DNA of 64,000 nt from Halalkalibacter oceani (GTDB lineage Bacteria; Bacillota; Bacilli; Bacillales; Bacillaceae_D): the NCBI RefSeq assembly GCF_023715605.1, contig NZ_JAMBOL010000001.1:434001-498000 (forward strand). The letters run 5' to 3'. Position numbers and translations under genes: made by a program. Shown in pieces: positions 42,837 through 51,654 of this stretch; within the stretch, counting starts at the first letter, position 1; each line of letters starts with the position of its first letter. A model generated the notes under the pieces. That model did no database searches. It was not told where the DNA came from and saw nothing but the letters and a program-made list of their open reading frames with translations.

Positions 42837-42888
42837 TTGACTTTTTAGATTACACATGTAATATTAATAAATATTACATGTGTAATCT
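42837..42888 (+). promoter_or_regulatory. Promoter and double BlaI operator of the PBP pair
   Basis: TTGACT (42837-42842), 16-nt spacer and TAATAT (42859-42864). A perfect inverted repeat of two 19-base arms (42847-42865 and 42870-42888, 4-base centre) covers spacer, -10 and start point. Each arm is itself a dyad: TTACACATGTAA (42850-42861) and TTACATGTGTAA (42874-42885), matching the TTACA/TGTAA form of bla/mec operators. Confidence 0.85.
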
Positions 42889-42972
42889 TTTTTGTGGTTG
42901 AGAAAGCGTAGAAATTGGTGGGGCGGTCCTCTCGTGCCGCTTTCTTACTGAATGGAAGGGCAGGTTCAAAAA

Positions 42973-44976
42973 ATGGATGCGAAAAAAATCATGCTCGGAT
43001 GTGTATCAATTCTTCTTTGTCTCTCGCTTTTCGCCTGCAGCAAAGAGGAGCAAACACCAGAGGAAGCTTTTAACGAATTCGCCGCGCATTTGCAGCGAGG
43101 AAATTATGAAAAGATGTATGAATTATTGACAGACTCTGCGAAAGAAGTGATTTCGGCGAATGCGTTTGTTGAGCGGTACGAAAAGATTTACCTGGGTATT
43201 GAGGCAAAAGAGGTAACAATTACAGTTGATCAAATAGACGAGGAAACGAAACGATCAAAAGCGGAACGCTACCCGCTTGCCTTTACACAGAGGATGCTGA
43301 CAAGAGCAGGAGAGGTGACAACTGATGCCGTGGCAGAACTGGTTTTTCATGACGAGACAAAAACATGGAAGATCGATTGGACTCCCGGGCTCATTTTTCC
43401 CGAGCTGGAGGAGGGAGATAAAGTACGGGTCGAAACGCTGTCTGCGAAACGGGGAGAACTGTTTGATCGAAACCGTTCCGGCCTAGCTGTTAACGGTGTG
43501 ATGTATGAAATCGGGATTGTACCGGAACGGATCGAGTCAGTGGAGGAAACAGTCGAGCGACTGGCAAATATTCTCGGTCTCTCGCAGCAGCAGGTGAAAG
43601 AGGCGCTGCAGCAGGATTGGATTAAGCCGGACATGTTTGTACCCATTCTCTCCATTCCGGTGGAGCAGCAGGAAACAGTGGCGCAGATTCAGGACATTGC
43701 CGGAGCGACTTACCGAGAGGTCGGCGCCAGAGTTTACCCGTTTAAACAGGCGACGGCTCATCTAACTGGCTACATAGGTTCGATTTCAGCTGAAGAACTA
43801 GAACAATTGGAGAGTAAGGGCTATCAAGCTCACGATCAAATTGGCAAAGCAGGGCTTGAAAAAATATTGGAGCACCGGCTGCGCGGCGAGGATGGCAGCG
43901 TCATTTACATTGTTGATCAACAGGGGAATCCAAAAGCCGAGATTGCCAGAAAGGAAGCGGTCGATGGCGAGAGTATCCAATTAACAATTGACGCCAGTCA
44001 GCAACAAAGGATTTACGAGCAATTTTCCAATGAACCGGGAACCGCTGTTTCCTTGAATCCGAAAACAGGAGAAGTACTATCACTTGTCAGCTCTCCTGCT
44101 TATGATCCGAACGAATTCATCCACGGTTTAACGGCAGAAGCATGGCAACAGCTCAATGAAGCTGAAGCTAAACCTTTGCTGAACCGCTTTACCCAAAGAT
44201 ATGCGCCGGGATCAATCATGAAGCCGGTGACAGCGGCGATCGGGCTTGCTCATAACTGGGACGGTAATGAGAAGAAACAGATTAGCAGGAAGCAGTGGCA
44301 GAAGGATTCCTCATGGGGAAATTACGCAGTTACGCGCGTCAAAGAAGTCAATCATGTTGATTTAACCGATGCCCTCGTCCACTCTGACAATATTTACTTT
44401 GCCCAGATGGCACTGGAGCTCGGAGCTGAAGCATTTCTCAGCGGGCTGGACTCCTTTGGATTTAATGAAGAGATTCCTTTTCCGTACGGGATGGCGATGT
44501 CGACCGTGGCGAACAACGGAATCAACTCGGACATTCAATTGGCGGACACCGCTTATGGCCAGGGAGAACTGCTCGTCACTCCTTTGCATCTTGCGCTAAT
44601 GTATGCTCCGTTTGTAACAGGAGAGATGCCTAAGCCGCTCCTTTTCAAGGACGAACGGCCTTCCGTTTGGAAGGATGATGTCATAGAAACAGAGGATGCC
44701 GGCAAAATTGTCGCAGACTTGACGGCGGTTGTCGCGGAAGGAACAGGAGCTGCTTCCAGGCTGACGGCTATTACGCTTGCCGGAAAAACCGGAACGACGG
44801 AATATAAATTATCTCAAGATGAAGCGGGAAAGGAAAATGGTGGATTTATCGCCTTTCATGCGGACAATCCGGAATTGCTCGTGCTAATGATGATTGAAAA
44901 TGTCGAAAATCGCGGAGGCAGCTCCTATGTCGTGCCGAAGGTGAGAGCGATTTTTGAACAGCAGTTCCAACAATAG
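42973..44976 (+). CDS. MecA/PBP3-type class B penicillin-binding protein (lipoprotein)
   Basis: 667 residues, the length of staphylococcal PBP2a. Lipobox LSLFAC (Cys22) predicts lipid anchoring. Residues ~28-140 are the NTF2-like MecA_N domain, ~150-320 the dimerisation domain, and ~340-667 the transpeptidase with S414-I-M-K417, S471-D-N473 and K605-T-G607. PBPs of this build (PBP2a, B. subtilis PbpC) bind beta-lactams poorly. A BlaI-type operator controls it, so it should be beta-lactam inducible. ATG 42973 is used since a GGAAGGG lies upstream; an ATG seven codons earlier has none. It is co-transcribed with the next PBP. Confidence 0.92.
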   Translation: MDAKKIMLGCVSILLCLSLFACSKEEQTPEEAFNEFAAHLQRGNYEKMYELLTDSAKEVISANAFVERYEKIYLGIEAKEVTITVDQIDEETKRSKAERYPLAFTQRMLTRAGEVTTDAVAELVFHDETKTWKIDWTPGLIFPELEEGDKVRVETLSAKRGELFDRNRSGLAVNGVMYEIGIVPERIESVEETVERLANILGLSQQQVKEALQQDWIKPDMFVPILSIPVEQQETVAQIQDIAGATYREVGARVYPFKQATAHLTGYIGSISAEELEQLESKGYQAHDQIGKAGLEKILEHRLRGEDGSVIYIVDQQGNPKAEIARKEAVDGESIQLTIDASQQQRIYEQFSNEPGTAVSLNPKTGEVLSLVSSPAYDPNEFIHGLTAEAWQQLNEAEAKPLLNRFTQRYAPGSIMKPVTAAIGLAHNWDGNEKKQISRKQWQKDSSWGNYAVTRVKEVNHVDLTDALVHSDNIYFAQMALELGAEAFLSGLDSFGFNEEIPFPYGMAMSTVANNGINSDIQLADTAYGQGELLVTPLHLALMYAPFVTGEMPKPLLFKDERPSVWKDDVIETEDAGKIVADLTAVVAEGTGAASRLTAITLAGKTGTTEYKLSQDEAGKENGGFIAFHADNPELLVLMMIENVENRGGSSYVVPKVRAIFEQQFQQ

Positions 44977-45000
44977 CGGTGTAAGGAAGAGGAGACGAAA

Positions 45001-47007
45001 ATGGAAAAAAGAAAAGTGCATTATCAGCAGCGGCTGCAAATTTTGTTTGTCACGGTCTTTCTCTTATTCACGTTGTTGATTGTACGGCTTGGCTACGTTC
45101 AGATTTTGCATGGGGAACAATTTGAAGCGCAACTAGCTTCGGCCCAGGAGCGGCCGATTCAAACGGATGCGCCCAGAGGATTGATGCTCGACAGATACGG
45201 CAAGGTTGTCGTCGATAATGAAGTGGAATTCTCGTTAACGTATATGATGCCTTCAACCAATACGAGTTCGGCTGTGCTACTGGACGTCGCGCAAAAGCTG
45301 GAATCCTTTCTTGAGATTGACACGTCCAACGTAACTGAACGGGATAAGAAGGACTATCTTTTGCTTACGATGGATGAAAAAGAGCGACGCCAGCTGCTTG
45401 ACTCTGACAAACGAAATAATGAGCTGAGCAATGCGGATGTCTATCAATTAGAGCTGGACGCCATCACAGAGGAGCAGCTGGAAGCGCTAAGTGAAAAGGA
45501 TATGGCGGTCATCGCCGTTTATCGTGAAATGAGTCAAGGAACGGCTACCGCACCGCAGCGGATTAAGCGCAATGTGACGGAGGAAGAAGCGCATTTGATT
45601 ATCGAGCATTTAGCTGAACTGCCAGGGGTTGATATTCAGCTTGATTCACGGCGGTCCTATCCGTATGGCAGCTCGCTGCGTAGTATTTTCGGCAGTGTCA
45701 ATTTCATACCGGGCGAGAAGGTCGACGGCTATATCGCGCGAGGCTATCAGCGGAATGAGATCGTAGGAGTCAGCTATCTCGAAGCGCAGTATGAGGAGAT
45801 GCTGAAGGGAATAAAAGCGGTTCGTACGCAAAGTGAAGCCGGCAAGCGACAACAGCACTCCGGGCAGAGAGGCAATGATTTGATTCTGTCCATCGATATG
45901 GAGCTTCAGCAAAAGCTTGAGAAGATGATAGAAGATGAAATGAACAATGCGGGCCGTCATTCATTTATCGAGGACCGCTCCGCCTATGCGGTGATCCTCA
46001 ATCCGAAGTCCGGCGATGTGCTGGCGCTGGCCGGCTTTCTCGATTCAGGAGACGGGACAAACAGCGCCGATCATTTAGGGGTGGTCAACAAAGGATTTGA
46101 AATGGGATCCTCGATTAAAGCGGCCTCGGTTTTAACCGGCTTTCATGAAGGGGTTGCCCAGCCTGGGACACAGTTTAACGACCGGACGATTTATTTGCCG
46201 TCGACCCCGCCGAAAAGCACTTGGAATAAAACCGGCTTTGGCTGGATTGATGATCTTTATGCGCTTGAGCAATCCTCAAACGTGTATATGTTTGAAATCG
46301 GAATGAGACTTGCTAATTGCTATTACAGTGCGCCTCATACGCCATGCGGCTGGACGAGCGAGACGATCGCGGAAGCCTATCAAACCGTGCGCAATAGCTT
46401 TTCACAATTCGGACTTGGCACCGATACGGGAATCGACCTCCCAACCTATTTTAACGGTATGGAGGGGGAGAATACGAATGGTGGGAAGCTGCTTGATTTA
46501 ATGATTGGGCAGTATGATACGTATACGACGCTTCAGCTCGCCCAGTATATCGCGACGATTGCCAATGACGGCTACCGGATGAAACTTACTCTCGTGAAGG
46601 AAGTCCGCGAGCCGACAACGAACCCTGAGGAGCCGGGCGCTGTCATCCAGCAATTTGAACCGGCTGTCTTAAATCGAATTGAAATGAGCGACGAGCATCT
46701 CGAACGGGTGAAGGCAGGCCTGCGCCGGGTCGTCACGCACGGAAATGCCGCCGCGAGATTTGCAGAGATACCGCAGTATGAAGTGGCCGGGAAGACAGGC
46801 ACTGCCCAAGTGAAGATCGCCGTTGGCGAAGAACGAAAGACAGTCATCGATGGTGAGACGCAAACGTTTGTAGGGTTTGCGCCATACAGCGATCCTGAAA
46901 TTGCCTTTGCCGTTGTCGTTCCGCACGCCAAGCTTGACCGCCACGGCGCCAGACCGGGTATGGCGCAGCATATTGCCAGAGAAATCGTCAAAGCTTATTT
47001 TGACTGA
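45001..47007 (+). CDS. Second elongasome-type PBP2 paralogue, inducible
   Basis: 668 residues, closely similar along its whole length to PbpA at 9105-11195 (shared blocks DAPRGLM.DRYGK/NVVVDNE, PQRIKR, SRRSYPYG, SSNVYMFEI, KTGTAQV). One membrane span at ~12-32; active site S370-S-I-K373, SSN and KTG. It lies 24 bases after the MecA-like gene and has AGGAAGAGGAG before its ATG, so both PBPs rise together on induction. It probably replaces PbpA in the Rod complex when the drug blocks it; reduced drug affinity is predicted, not seen. Confidence 0.92.
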   Translation: MEKRKVHYQQRLQILFVTVFLLFTLLIVRLGYVQILHGEQFEAQLASAQERPIQTDAPRGLMLDRYGKVVVDNEVEFSLTYMMPSTNTSSAVLLDVAQKLESFLEIDTSNVTERDKKDYLLLTMDEKERRQLLDSDKRNNELSNADVYQLELDAITEEQLEALSEKDMAVIAVYREMSQGTATAPQRIKRNVTEEEAHLIIEHLAELPGVDIQLDSRRSYPYGSSLRSIFGSVNFIPGEKVDGYIARGYQRNEIVGVSYLEAQYEEMLKGIKAVRTQSEAGKRQQHSGQRGNDLILSIDMELQQKLEKMIEDEMNNAGRHSFIEDRSAYAVILNPKSGDVLALAGFLDSGDGTNSADHLGVVNKGFEMGSSIKAASVLTGFHEGVAQPGTQFNDRTIYLPSTPPKSTWNKTGFGWIDDLYALEQSSNVYMFEIGMRLANCYYSAPHTPCGWTSETIAEAYQTVRNSFSQFGLGTDTGIDLPTYFNGMEGENTNGGKLLDLMIGQYDTYTTLQLAQYIATIANDGYRMKLTLVKEVREPTTNPEEPGAVIQQFEPAVLNRIEMSDEHLERVKAGLRRVVTHGNAAARFAEIPQYEVAGKTGTAQVKIAVGEERKTVIDGETQTFVGFAPYSDPEIAFAVVVPHAKLDRHGARPGMAQHIAREIVKAYFD

Positions 47008-47026
47008 GAAAGGAGACGAATGCTGA

Positions 47027-47131
47027 ATGTTTAGTATGACCGTGGCCCTCTCAGAACTGCTGTTGATCAGTCTGCTGACAATCGTCGTAAAAATGGTTTT
47101 CAGACTTCTGTCAAAACCGTCCTGTAAATAA
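47027..47131 (+). CDS. Candidate 34-residue membrane peptide ending the PBP operon
   Basis: MFSMTVALSELLLISLLTIV starts a 34-residue frame with one hydrophobic helix and a basic tail (FRLLSKPSCK). AAAGGAGA lies ten bases upstream, and the gap after the PBP stop is only 19 bases. A four-codon frame (ATG at 47020) shares the same site. Too short for confidence; its place in the operon is the main support. Confidence 0.4.
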   Translation: MFSMTVALSELLLISLLTIVVKMVFRLLSKPSCK

Positions 47132-47137
47132 AAATCG

Positions 47138-47180
47138 AGAGGCTGGAACAAAAGGTTTTTTCCCTTTTGCTCCAGCCTCT
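47138..47180. repeat. Compound hairpin repeat, copy 7
   Basis: AGAGGCTGGAACAAAAGG pairs with CCTTTTGCTCCAGCCTCT around TTTTTTC. End of the PBP operon and convergent with the cupin gene. Confidence 0.8.
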
Positions 47181-47220
47181 AAGCTAGTTTTGTCTCAAGC
47201 TCGTCTTCCGTTCCTTTGCT

Positions 47221-48054
47221 TTAGTAAGGATGATGGTCCTCAGCAGCGATCGCGATCGCCTTCGTTTCATGGATTGTTCCGTGAGGGTGCTGAGGTGGCG
47301 CGTAAATGGAATACAGTTTTAGTGGTTTGTCTCCTGTGTTCGTTAAATTATGCCATGTTCCAGCGGGGATTACGGTCGCATAATCTTCGTAAATCGTTTG
47401 CTGAAAGGGTAAATGATCCTTGCGCTCCCCCATTTGAATAAGCCCCTGTCCTTCTTCCAACCGGATAAATTGATCATGTGTCGGATGAATTTCTAAACCG
47501 ATGTCCTCACCTGCTTCAATACTCATCAACGTAATTTGCAAATGTTTCCCCGTCCACAACGCCGTACGGAACGTCTGATTTTGTTTAGTCGCTTCTTCAA
47601 TTTGAACCGCAAATGGCTCCGGTCCAAAGTCGGTGATTCGCTTGAAAGCATCCTCATATAAAAAGCGAATTCGTGCCAAATTTTCTTGTTCATTCGGCAA
47701 GCCATTGTAGGAAGAATGCCGAAGTGAAGAATGAGTATCATGCTCGTAGGTCGGCACCATAGTTTGATAAGCCTTTTGCAAACCTTCTCGATAACTTTGA
47801 AAAGGAATGATCGGCACATCATAGATAGGCTGGCATCCGCTCATGTTGACATACAGGGTCAGCATGTGACGCAGCTGAGCATGATCATCTTCTACCAAAC
47901 GTAGAATTTCATTTTGATGCTCCTTATTAGGAGCGGAAGCAGCTAATCGCCTGTATAAATCAATGGTTGAAGCCTTTTTGCTTAAGGCGGAAAGCAAAGA
48001 TAAATGGGATTGATTTTCAGCGCTAACGTCCGCAGGTGAAAAAGAGTAGGTCAT
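47221..48054 (-). CDS. Ferritin-like domain fused to a cupin
   Basis: 277 residues. The N-terminal ~160 are helical with ferritin-like Glu/His pattern (LVEDDHAQLRHMLTLY, ENLARIRFLYEDAFKRI). The C-terminal ~110 are a cupin barrel (ITLMSIEAGEDIGLEIHPTHDQFIRLEEGQGLIQMG ... VIPAGTWHNLTNTG) like small mannose-6-phosphate-isomerase-type cupins. Both parts could bind metal. Tail HHPY adds more histidines. AAAGGAT precedes the ATG. The reaction is unknown; a stress or metal role is inference. Confidence 0.7.
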   Translation of the reverse strand: MTYSFSPADVSAENQSHLSLLSALSKKASTIDLYRRLAASAPNKEHQNEILRLVEDDHAQLRHMLTLYVNMSGCQPIYDVPIIPFQSYREGLQKAYQTMVPTYEHDTHSSLRHSSYNGLPNEQENLARIRFLYEDAFKRITDFGPEPFAVQIEEATKQNQTFRTALWTGKHLQITLMSIEAGEDIGLEIHPTHDQFIRLEEGQGLIQMGERKDHLPFQQTIYEDYATVIPAGTWHNLTNTGDKPLKLYSIYAPPQHPHGTIHETKAIAIAAEDHHPY

Positions 48055-48289
48055 CTTACATGTTCATCCTTTCTGAAAGTTGCTCCCCCTATCATATGCC
48101 TATACAGGAGAAATGCTGCTATTTTCCAAGTGATTTAAAAAAAACTGTTTTCTTGGCTGCTTACTGCCATATCACGAGATCCCCTCTGTGAAGCGTGAGG
48201 TTTCTCATTTCGGTTGTCAACGTATCTAACATGAAACCCATAAAAAGCACTAGGTTATGTTACCTTTATTACAAAAGGAGGGGGTCTTT

Positions 48290-51025
48290 ATGGCTGGTGA
48301 TACGATAAAAATAGGAATCTTACACTCGCTTAGCGGGACGATGGCAGGTAGTGAGACACCAGTGAAGGATGCTGAAATGCTTGCGATTGAAGAAATTAAT
48401 GCCGCCGGTGGCTTGCTGAATAAGCGGCTGGAAGTAGTGATAGAAGACGGCGCTTCTGATGCGCCGACCTTTGCCGCAAAAGCACGAAAGCTGTTGGAGC
48501 GGGACCAGGTTTCCGTCGTTTTTGGTGGATGGACATCGATCAGCCGCAAAATGATGCTTCCCGTTTTTGAAGAATTGAATGGTCTGCTGTTTTACCCAAT
48601 TCAATATGAAGGGATGGAAATGTCACCGAACATTTTTTACATCGGAGCGACAACCAATCAACAGATCATTCCTTCGGTTACGTGGTTATTAGAAAACAAA
48701 GGAAGGCGTTTTTTTATTGTCGGCTCCGACTACATCTTTCCCCAAACCGCAAGCACGATTATCAAGAAACAGCTTGCGGCCTTTGACGGTGAGCTTGTGC
48801 AGGAAGAATATACGCCGCTCGGTCATACGGAATTTCAGCAAATTGTTAAGGACATCAAAGCGAAGCGTCCTGATGTGATTTACAATATGCTGAACGGCGA
48901 CAGCAATCTTGCTTTTTTTAAACAGCTGAAAGAAGCCGGCATTACTCCGGATGATATTCCTGTTTTATCCGTCAGCGTCGCGGAGGAAGAAATTCGCAGC
49001 ATCGGACCGCCGTTAGTAGCCGGCCACTTAACGGCGTGGAATTATTTTCAGACGGTGAATACAGCGGAAAACAGAGCATTTGTCAAAAAATATAAAGCCG
49101 CGTACGGAAAAGACCGCGTCACTTCCGATCCAATCGAGGCCGGCTATGTCGCCGTTCACTTATGGGCGAAAATGGTAGAGAAAGCTGGAACGACGGAAAC
49201 AAACGCTTTGCGCAGCATCGCCGGTGAAATCGATTTGGCAGCTCCGGAAGGGACGGTGTCTGTTGACCGAAACACACAGCACATTTATAAAAAAGCACGT
49301 GTTGGCGAGATTAATCGTGACGGAATGATCCGCGAGCTGTGGCGGACAGAAGAAGCGATTGCGCCTGACCCCTATTTAAAAAGCTATGCCTGGGCAAACA
49401 GTGATCAGGAGGCCGCCACCCGGGAGAAGAAAAGAAAAATGAGCTCAGCATGGCTGACTCTAAGCTTCGCGCTGATTGCCGCGCTGCTCCTTTCTTCGCT
49501 CGCTTCGATTGTGGGAATGAATCGGATGAACAGCGCGCATGAAACATCCTATTCGGCGCTGACAGCAGGCTATCAGCTGCAGCAAAGTGCAACGAGGCTT
49601 GAAGCGCTTTCGCTTGGTTTGCCGGCAGGAGGGGGAACGGTGATGAACGAGGTGGAAGAATTGCTTGAGCAAATCGCTTTAGTGGAGAAAGCGGCGAGTG
49701 AACAGCCAGCATTGCTTCAGGCGATAAAGGACGAGGCAGAAAGCGTTGCGGCTTTACTCGGGCAGGCTACTGTCAACAGTGAGTCGATCAGGCCTGCTGC
49801 GGCAGAATTATCCTCAGCGATTGATACGTTGATCCTTGAGCTTCAAGGGCAGCCGGACAGTGGCAAGACGATTCAGTCTGTAACAACTATTTTTCTTTTG
49901 CTGCTGTTCCTCCTTACAGCGCTCATCGCCGGCTATCTCGCTGTTACTCACGATAAACGAATGAGCCGTTCCCTTGAAAAGCTGCTCCGCTATATGAACA
50001 ATGTCTCCAACGGCAATTTAGATGCCAACCCATTATCGGTTTCAGACGCGGCAGAAGTCGGGGAACTGGCAAGTGCAGTGAACAGGATGACCGCTCATCT
50101 AAAAGAGATGATCAAACAAATTGCCGAAGCGTCGGAGAAGCTGACAGCCGAATCGCATCGTTTATCAAAGGAAGCCACTTCAACAATGGAGGCAGCACTC
50201 GACATTGACATGATCATCAGCAGCACAGCGGAGCAGGCGAAGGAGCAGCAAACTGGCGCGAAGGAAACGGCGATTACGATCAAGGAAATAGCTTCAGGCA
50301 TTCACCGGAACGCCAATCTGCTCAGTGAGGTGAATCATAGCTCGAATGCAAGTGCCAGTTTGGCAGATTCAGGACATAAAATCATTTCTCGCGCAACCGA
50401 GCAGGTCAATGAGGTCAACCGCGCGACAGATGACTTAAATGAGCTTGTGACGACGATGCGAAACAGAGCCGGAGAAATTAGTGAAATTGTCGCTGGAATT
50501 AATCAAATTTCGGAGCAGACGAATATTTTAGCGTTAAATGCCGGGATCGAAGCGAGTCGCGCCGGTGAAAAAGGACGGGGGTTTTCCGTCATTGCCAAAG
50601 AAATTCGCAACTTGGCCGAAACGTCGAAAACTTCCGCGGAACGGATTGATGATTTAATTATGTTACTACGAACGAATACGGAAAAAGTGGCGGAAGTTCT
50701 TAATAAAGGAGTAGAGGAAACGGTCGCTTCGGTAAACGAGGCAGGGGAGATGTTTGATTCGATTTCCTCCTCGATTCGCTCAGTCTCGCAGCAAATCGAA
50801 GACGCCTCTGCTACCTTTGAAGAAATGTCGGCAGGAACCGACCAGGTGTTGCTCGTGACTGAGCATCAAGTTACCCATGCTGAACAGGCCTCCGCTTCCT
50901 TTGTCCAGGTTGCTGAAAATGCCGGGCGGCAACGCGTGACGATCAAAGAAATCGCGACAAGCGCGAACACCTTGTACCGGATCGCCGAGAAGCTGCAACA
51001 AACGGTGACGTCTTTCCGCACATAA
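48290..51025 (+). CDS. Methyl-accepting chemoreceptor with N-terminal AmiC/UrtA-like sensor
   Basis: 911 residues. Residues 5-~375: a type I periplasmic-binding fold of the AmiC/UrtA/FmdD (amide/urea) group, with [31 protein letters not shown] and [10 protein letters not shown]. Then TM1 386-409 after a basic REKKRK, a ~120-residue helical outer domain, TM2 531-552, HAMP ~553-607 and an MCP signalling domain ([38 protein letters not shown]). No signal peptide or earlier span exists: ATG 48290 follows AAAAGGAGGGGG and gives MAGDTIKIG. The amide-sensor domain should therefore sit in the cytosol, like AmiC. Ligand unknown; no amidase or urease gene is nearby. Confidence 0.9.
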   Translation: MAGDTIKIGILHSLSGTMAGSETPVKDAEMLAIEEINAAGGLLNKRLEVVIEDGASDAPTFAAKARKLLERDQVSVVFGGWTSISRKMMLPVFEELNGLLFYPIQYEGMEMSPNIFYIGATTNQQIIPSVTWLLENKGRRFFIVGSDYIFPQTASTIIKKQLAAFDGELVQEEYTPLGHTEFQQIVKDIKAKRPDVIYNMLNGDSNLAFFKQLKEAGITPDDIPVLSVSVAEEEIRSIGPPLVAGHLTAWNYFQTVNTAENRAFVKKYKAAYGKDRVTSDPIEAGYVAVHLWAKMVEKAGTTETNALRSIAGEIDLAAPEGTVSVDRNTQHIYKKARVGEINRDGMIRELWRTEEAIAPDPYLKSYAWANSDQEAATREKKRKMSSAWLTLSFALIAALLLSSLASIVGMNRMNSAHETSYSALTAGYQLQQSATRLEALSLGLPAGGGTVMNEVEELLEQIALVEKAASEQPALLQAIKDEAESVAALLGQATVNSESIRPAAAELSSAIDTLILELQGQPDSGKTIQSVTTIFLLLLFLLTALIAGYLAVTHDKRMSRSLEKLLRYMNNVSNGNLDANPLSVSDAAEVGELASAVNRMTAHLKEMIKQIAEASEKLTAESHRLSKEATSTMEAALDIDMIISSTAEQAKEQQTGAKETAITIKEIASGIHRNANLLSEVNHSSNASASLADSGHKIISRATEQVNEVNRATDDLNELVTTMRNRAGEISEIVAGINQISEQTNILALNAGIEASRAGEKGRGFSVIAKEIRNLAETSKTSAERIDDLIMLLRTNTEKVAEVLNKGVEETVASVNEAGEMFDSISSSIRSVSQQIEDASATFEEMSAGTDQVLLVTEHQVTHAEQASASFVQVAENAGRQRVTIKEIATSANTLYRIAEKLQQTVTSFRT

Positions 51026-51106
51026 CGCAGGTGAAGCTCGGCAAGTTCGCCCGCGCCAAGCGATCCTTTGGAAGCCGGCTTCGCGCTTGAAACTTAAATA
51101 CTGACG

Positions 51107-51147
51107 AAAGGCTTCACTCACAACGGGTAGTAGTGAGTGAAGCCTTT
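51107..51147. terminator. Bidirectional terminator between chemoreceptor and acetyltransferase genes
   Basis: AAAGGCTTCACTCAC and GTGAGTGAAGCCTTT form a 15-bp stem around an 11-nt loop, usable from both strands. Confidence 0.8.
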
Positions 51148-51189
51148 GTCTCAGCGCCTCTTCAACGGAAGGCTGCTATTTCTTTTTCT

Positions 51190-51612
51190 TTAAAACACCT
51201 TCACCATCGTAACATGCGGGATGCCGGCATCAAGAAATTCTCCCGAGACCGTTTCATAGCCGAGCTTTTCGTAAAAGCGCTCTGCCTGGCGCTGAGCGTT
51301 GAGCTTCATTTTCTTGGCTCCTTCACCCCGTGCGGTTGCTTCGATCTTTTCCATCAGGAGGCGGCCGACTCCTTTGCCCCGTACTGATTCGGCGATGCAA
51401 ATTCGTTCCACTTTGCCATACCCGTCCACGAAGCGTAAACGGCCTGCGCCGACGGGCTGCTCGTCGTCATAAACGACGAAATGGGTTGCTTCCTCTTCGT
51501 ATTGATCAATTTCTTCTTCCATTGGCACCTTTTGTTCTTTGACGAAAACTTCGGTACGAATATGGAATGCATCGTCTAATTGCTGCTTTGTTTCGACTTT
51601 CATCACTTGCAT
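51190..51612 (-). CDS. GNAT acetyltransferase, YjcF-like
   Basis: 140 residues with the acetyl-CoA loop ESVRGKGVGRLLMEKIE, a preceding GRLRFVDGYGKVERICI strand and C-terminal AERFYEKLGYETVSGEFLDAGIPH. It matches the B. subtilis YjcF/ElaA-type N-acetyltransferases; the acceptor is unknown. Encoded 42 bases after the esterase gene on the same strand, so probably one operon. Confidence 0.87.
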   Translation of the reverse strand: MQVMKVETKQQLDDAFHIRTEVFVKEQKVPMEEEIDQYEEEATHFVVYDDEQPVGAGRLRFVDGYGKVERICIAESVRGKGVGRLLMEKIEATARGEGAKKMKLNAQRQAERFYEKLGYETVSGEFLDAGIPHVTMVKVF

Positions 51613-51654
51613 TGTTCCAATTCCTTTCTGAGATGAGATGGTTCCAAAACTTTG

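Noticed and set aside
42837-42893. Palindrome before the MecA-like gene as a plain terminator (it is followed by T6)
   Set aside because: The stem is A+T-rich and overlaps a good promoter; the stop of blaR1 is already followed by the hairpin at 42740-42782. A second function as terminator is not excluded.
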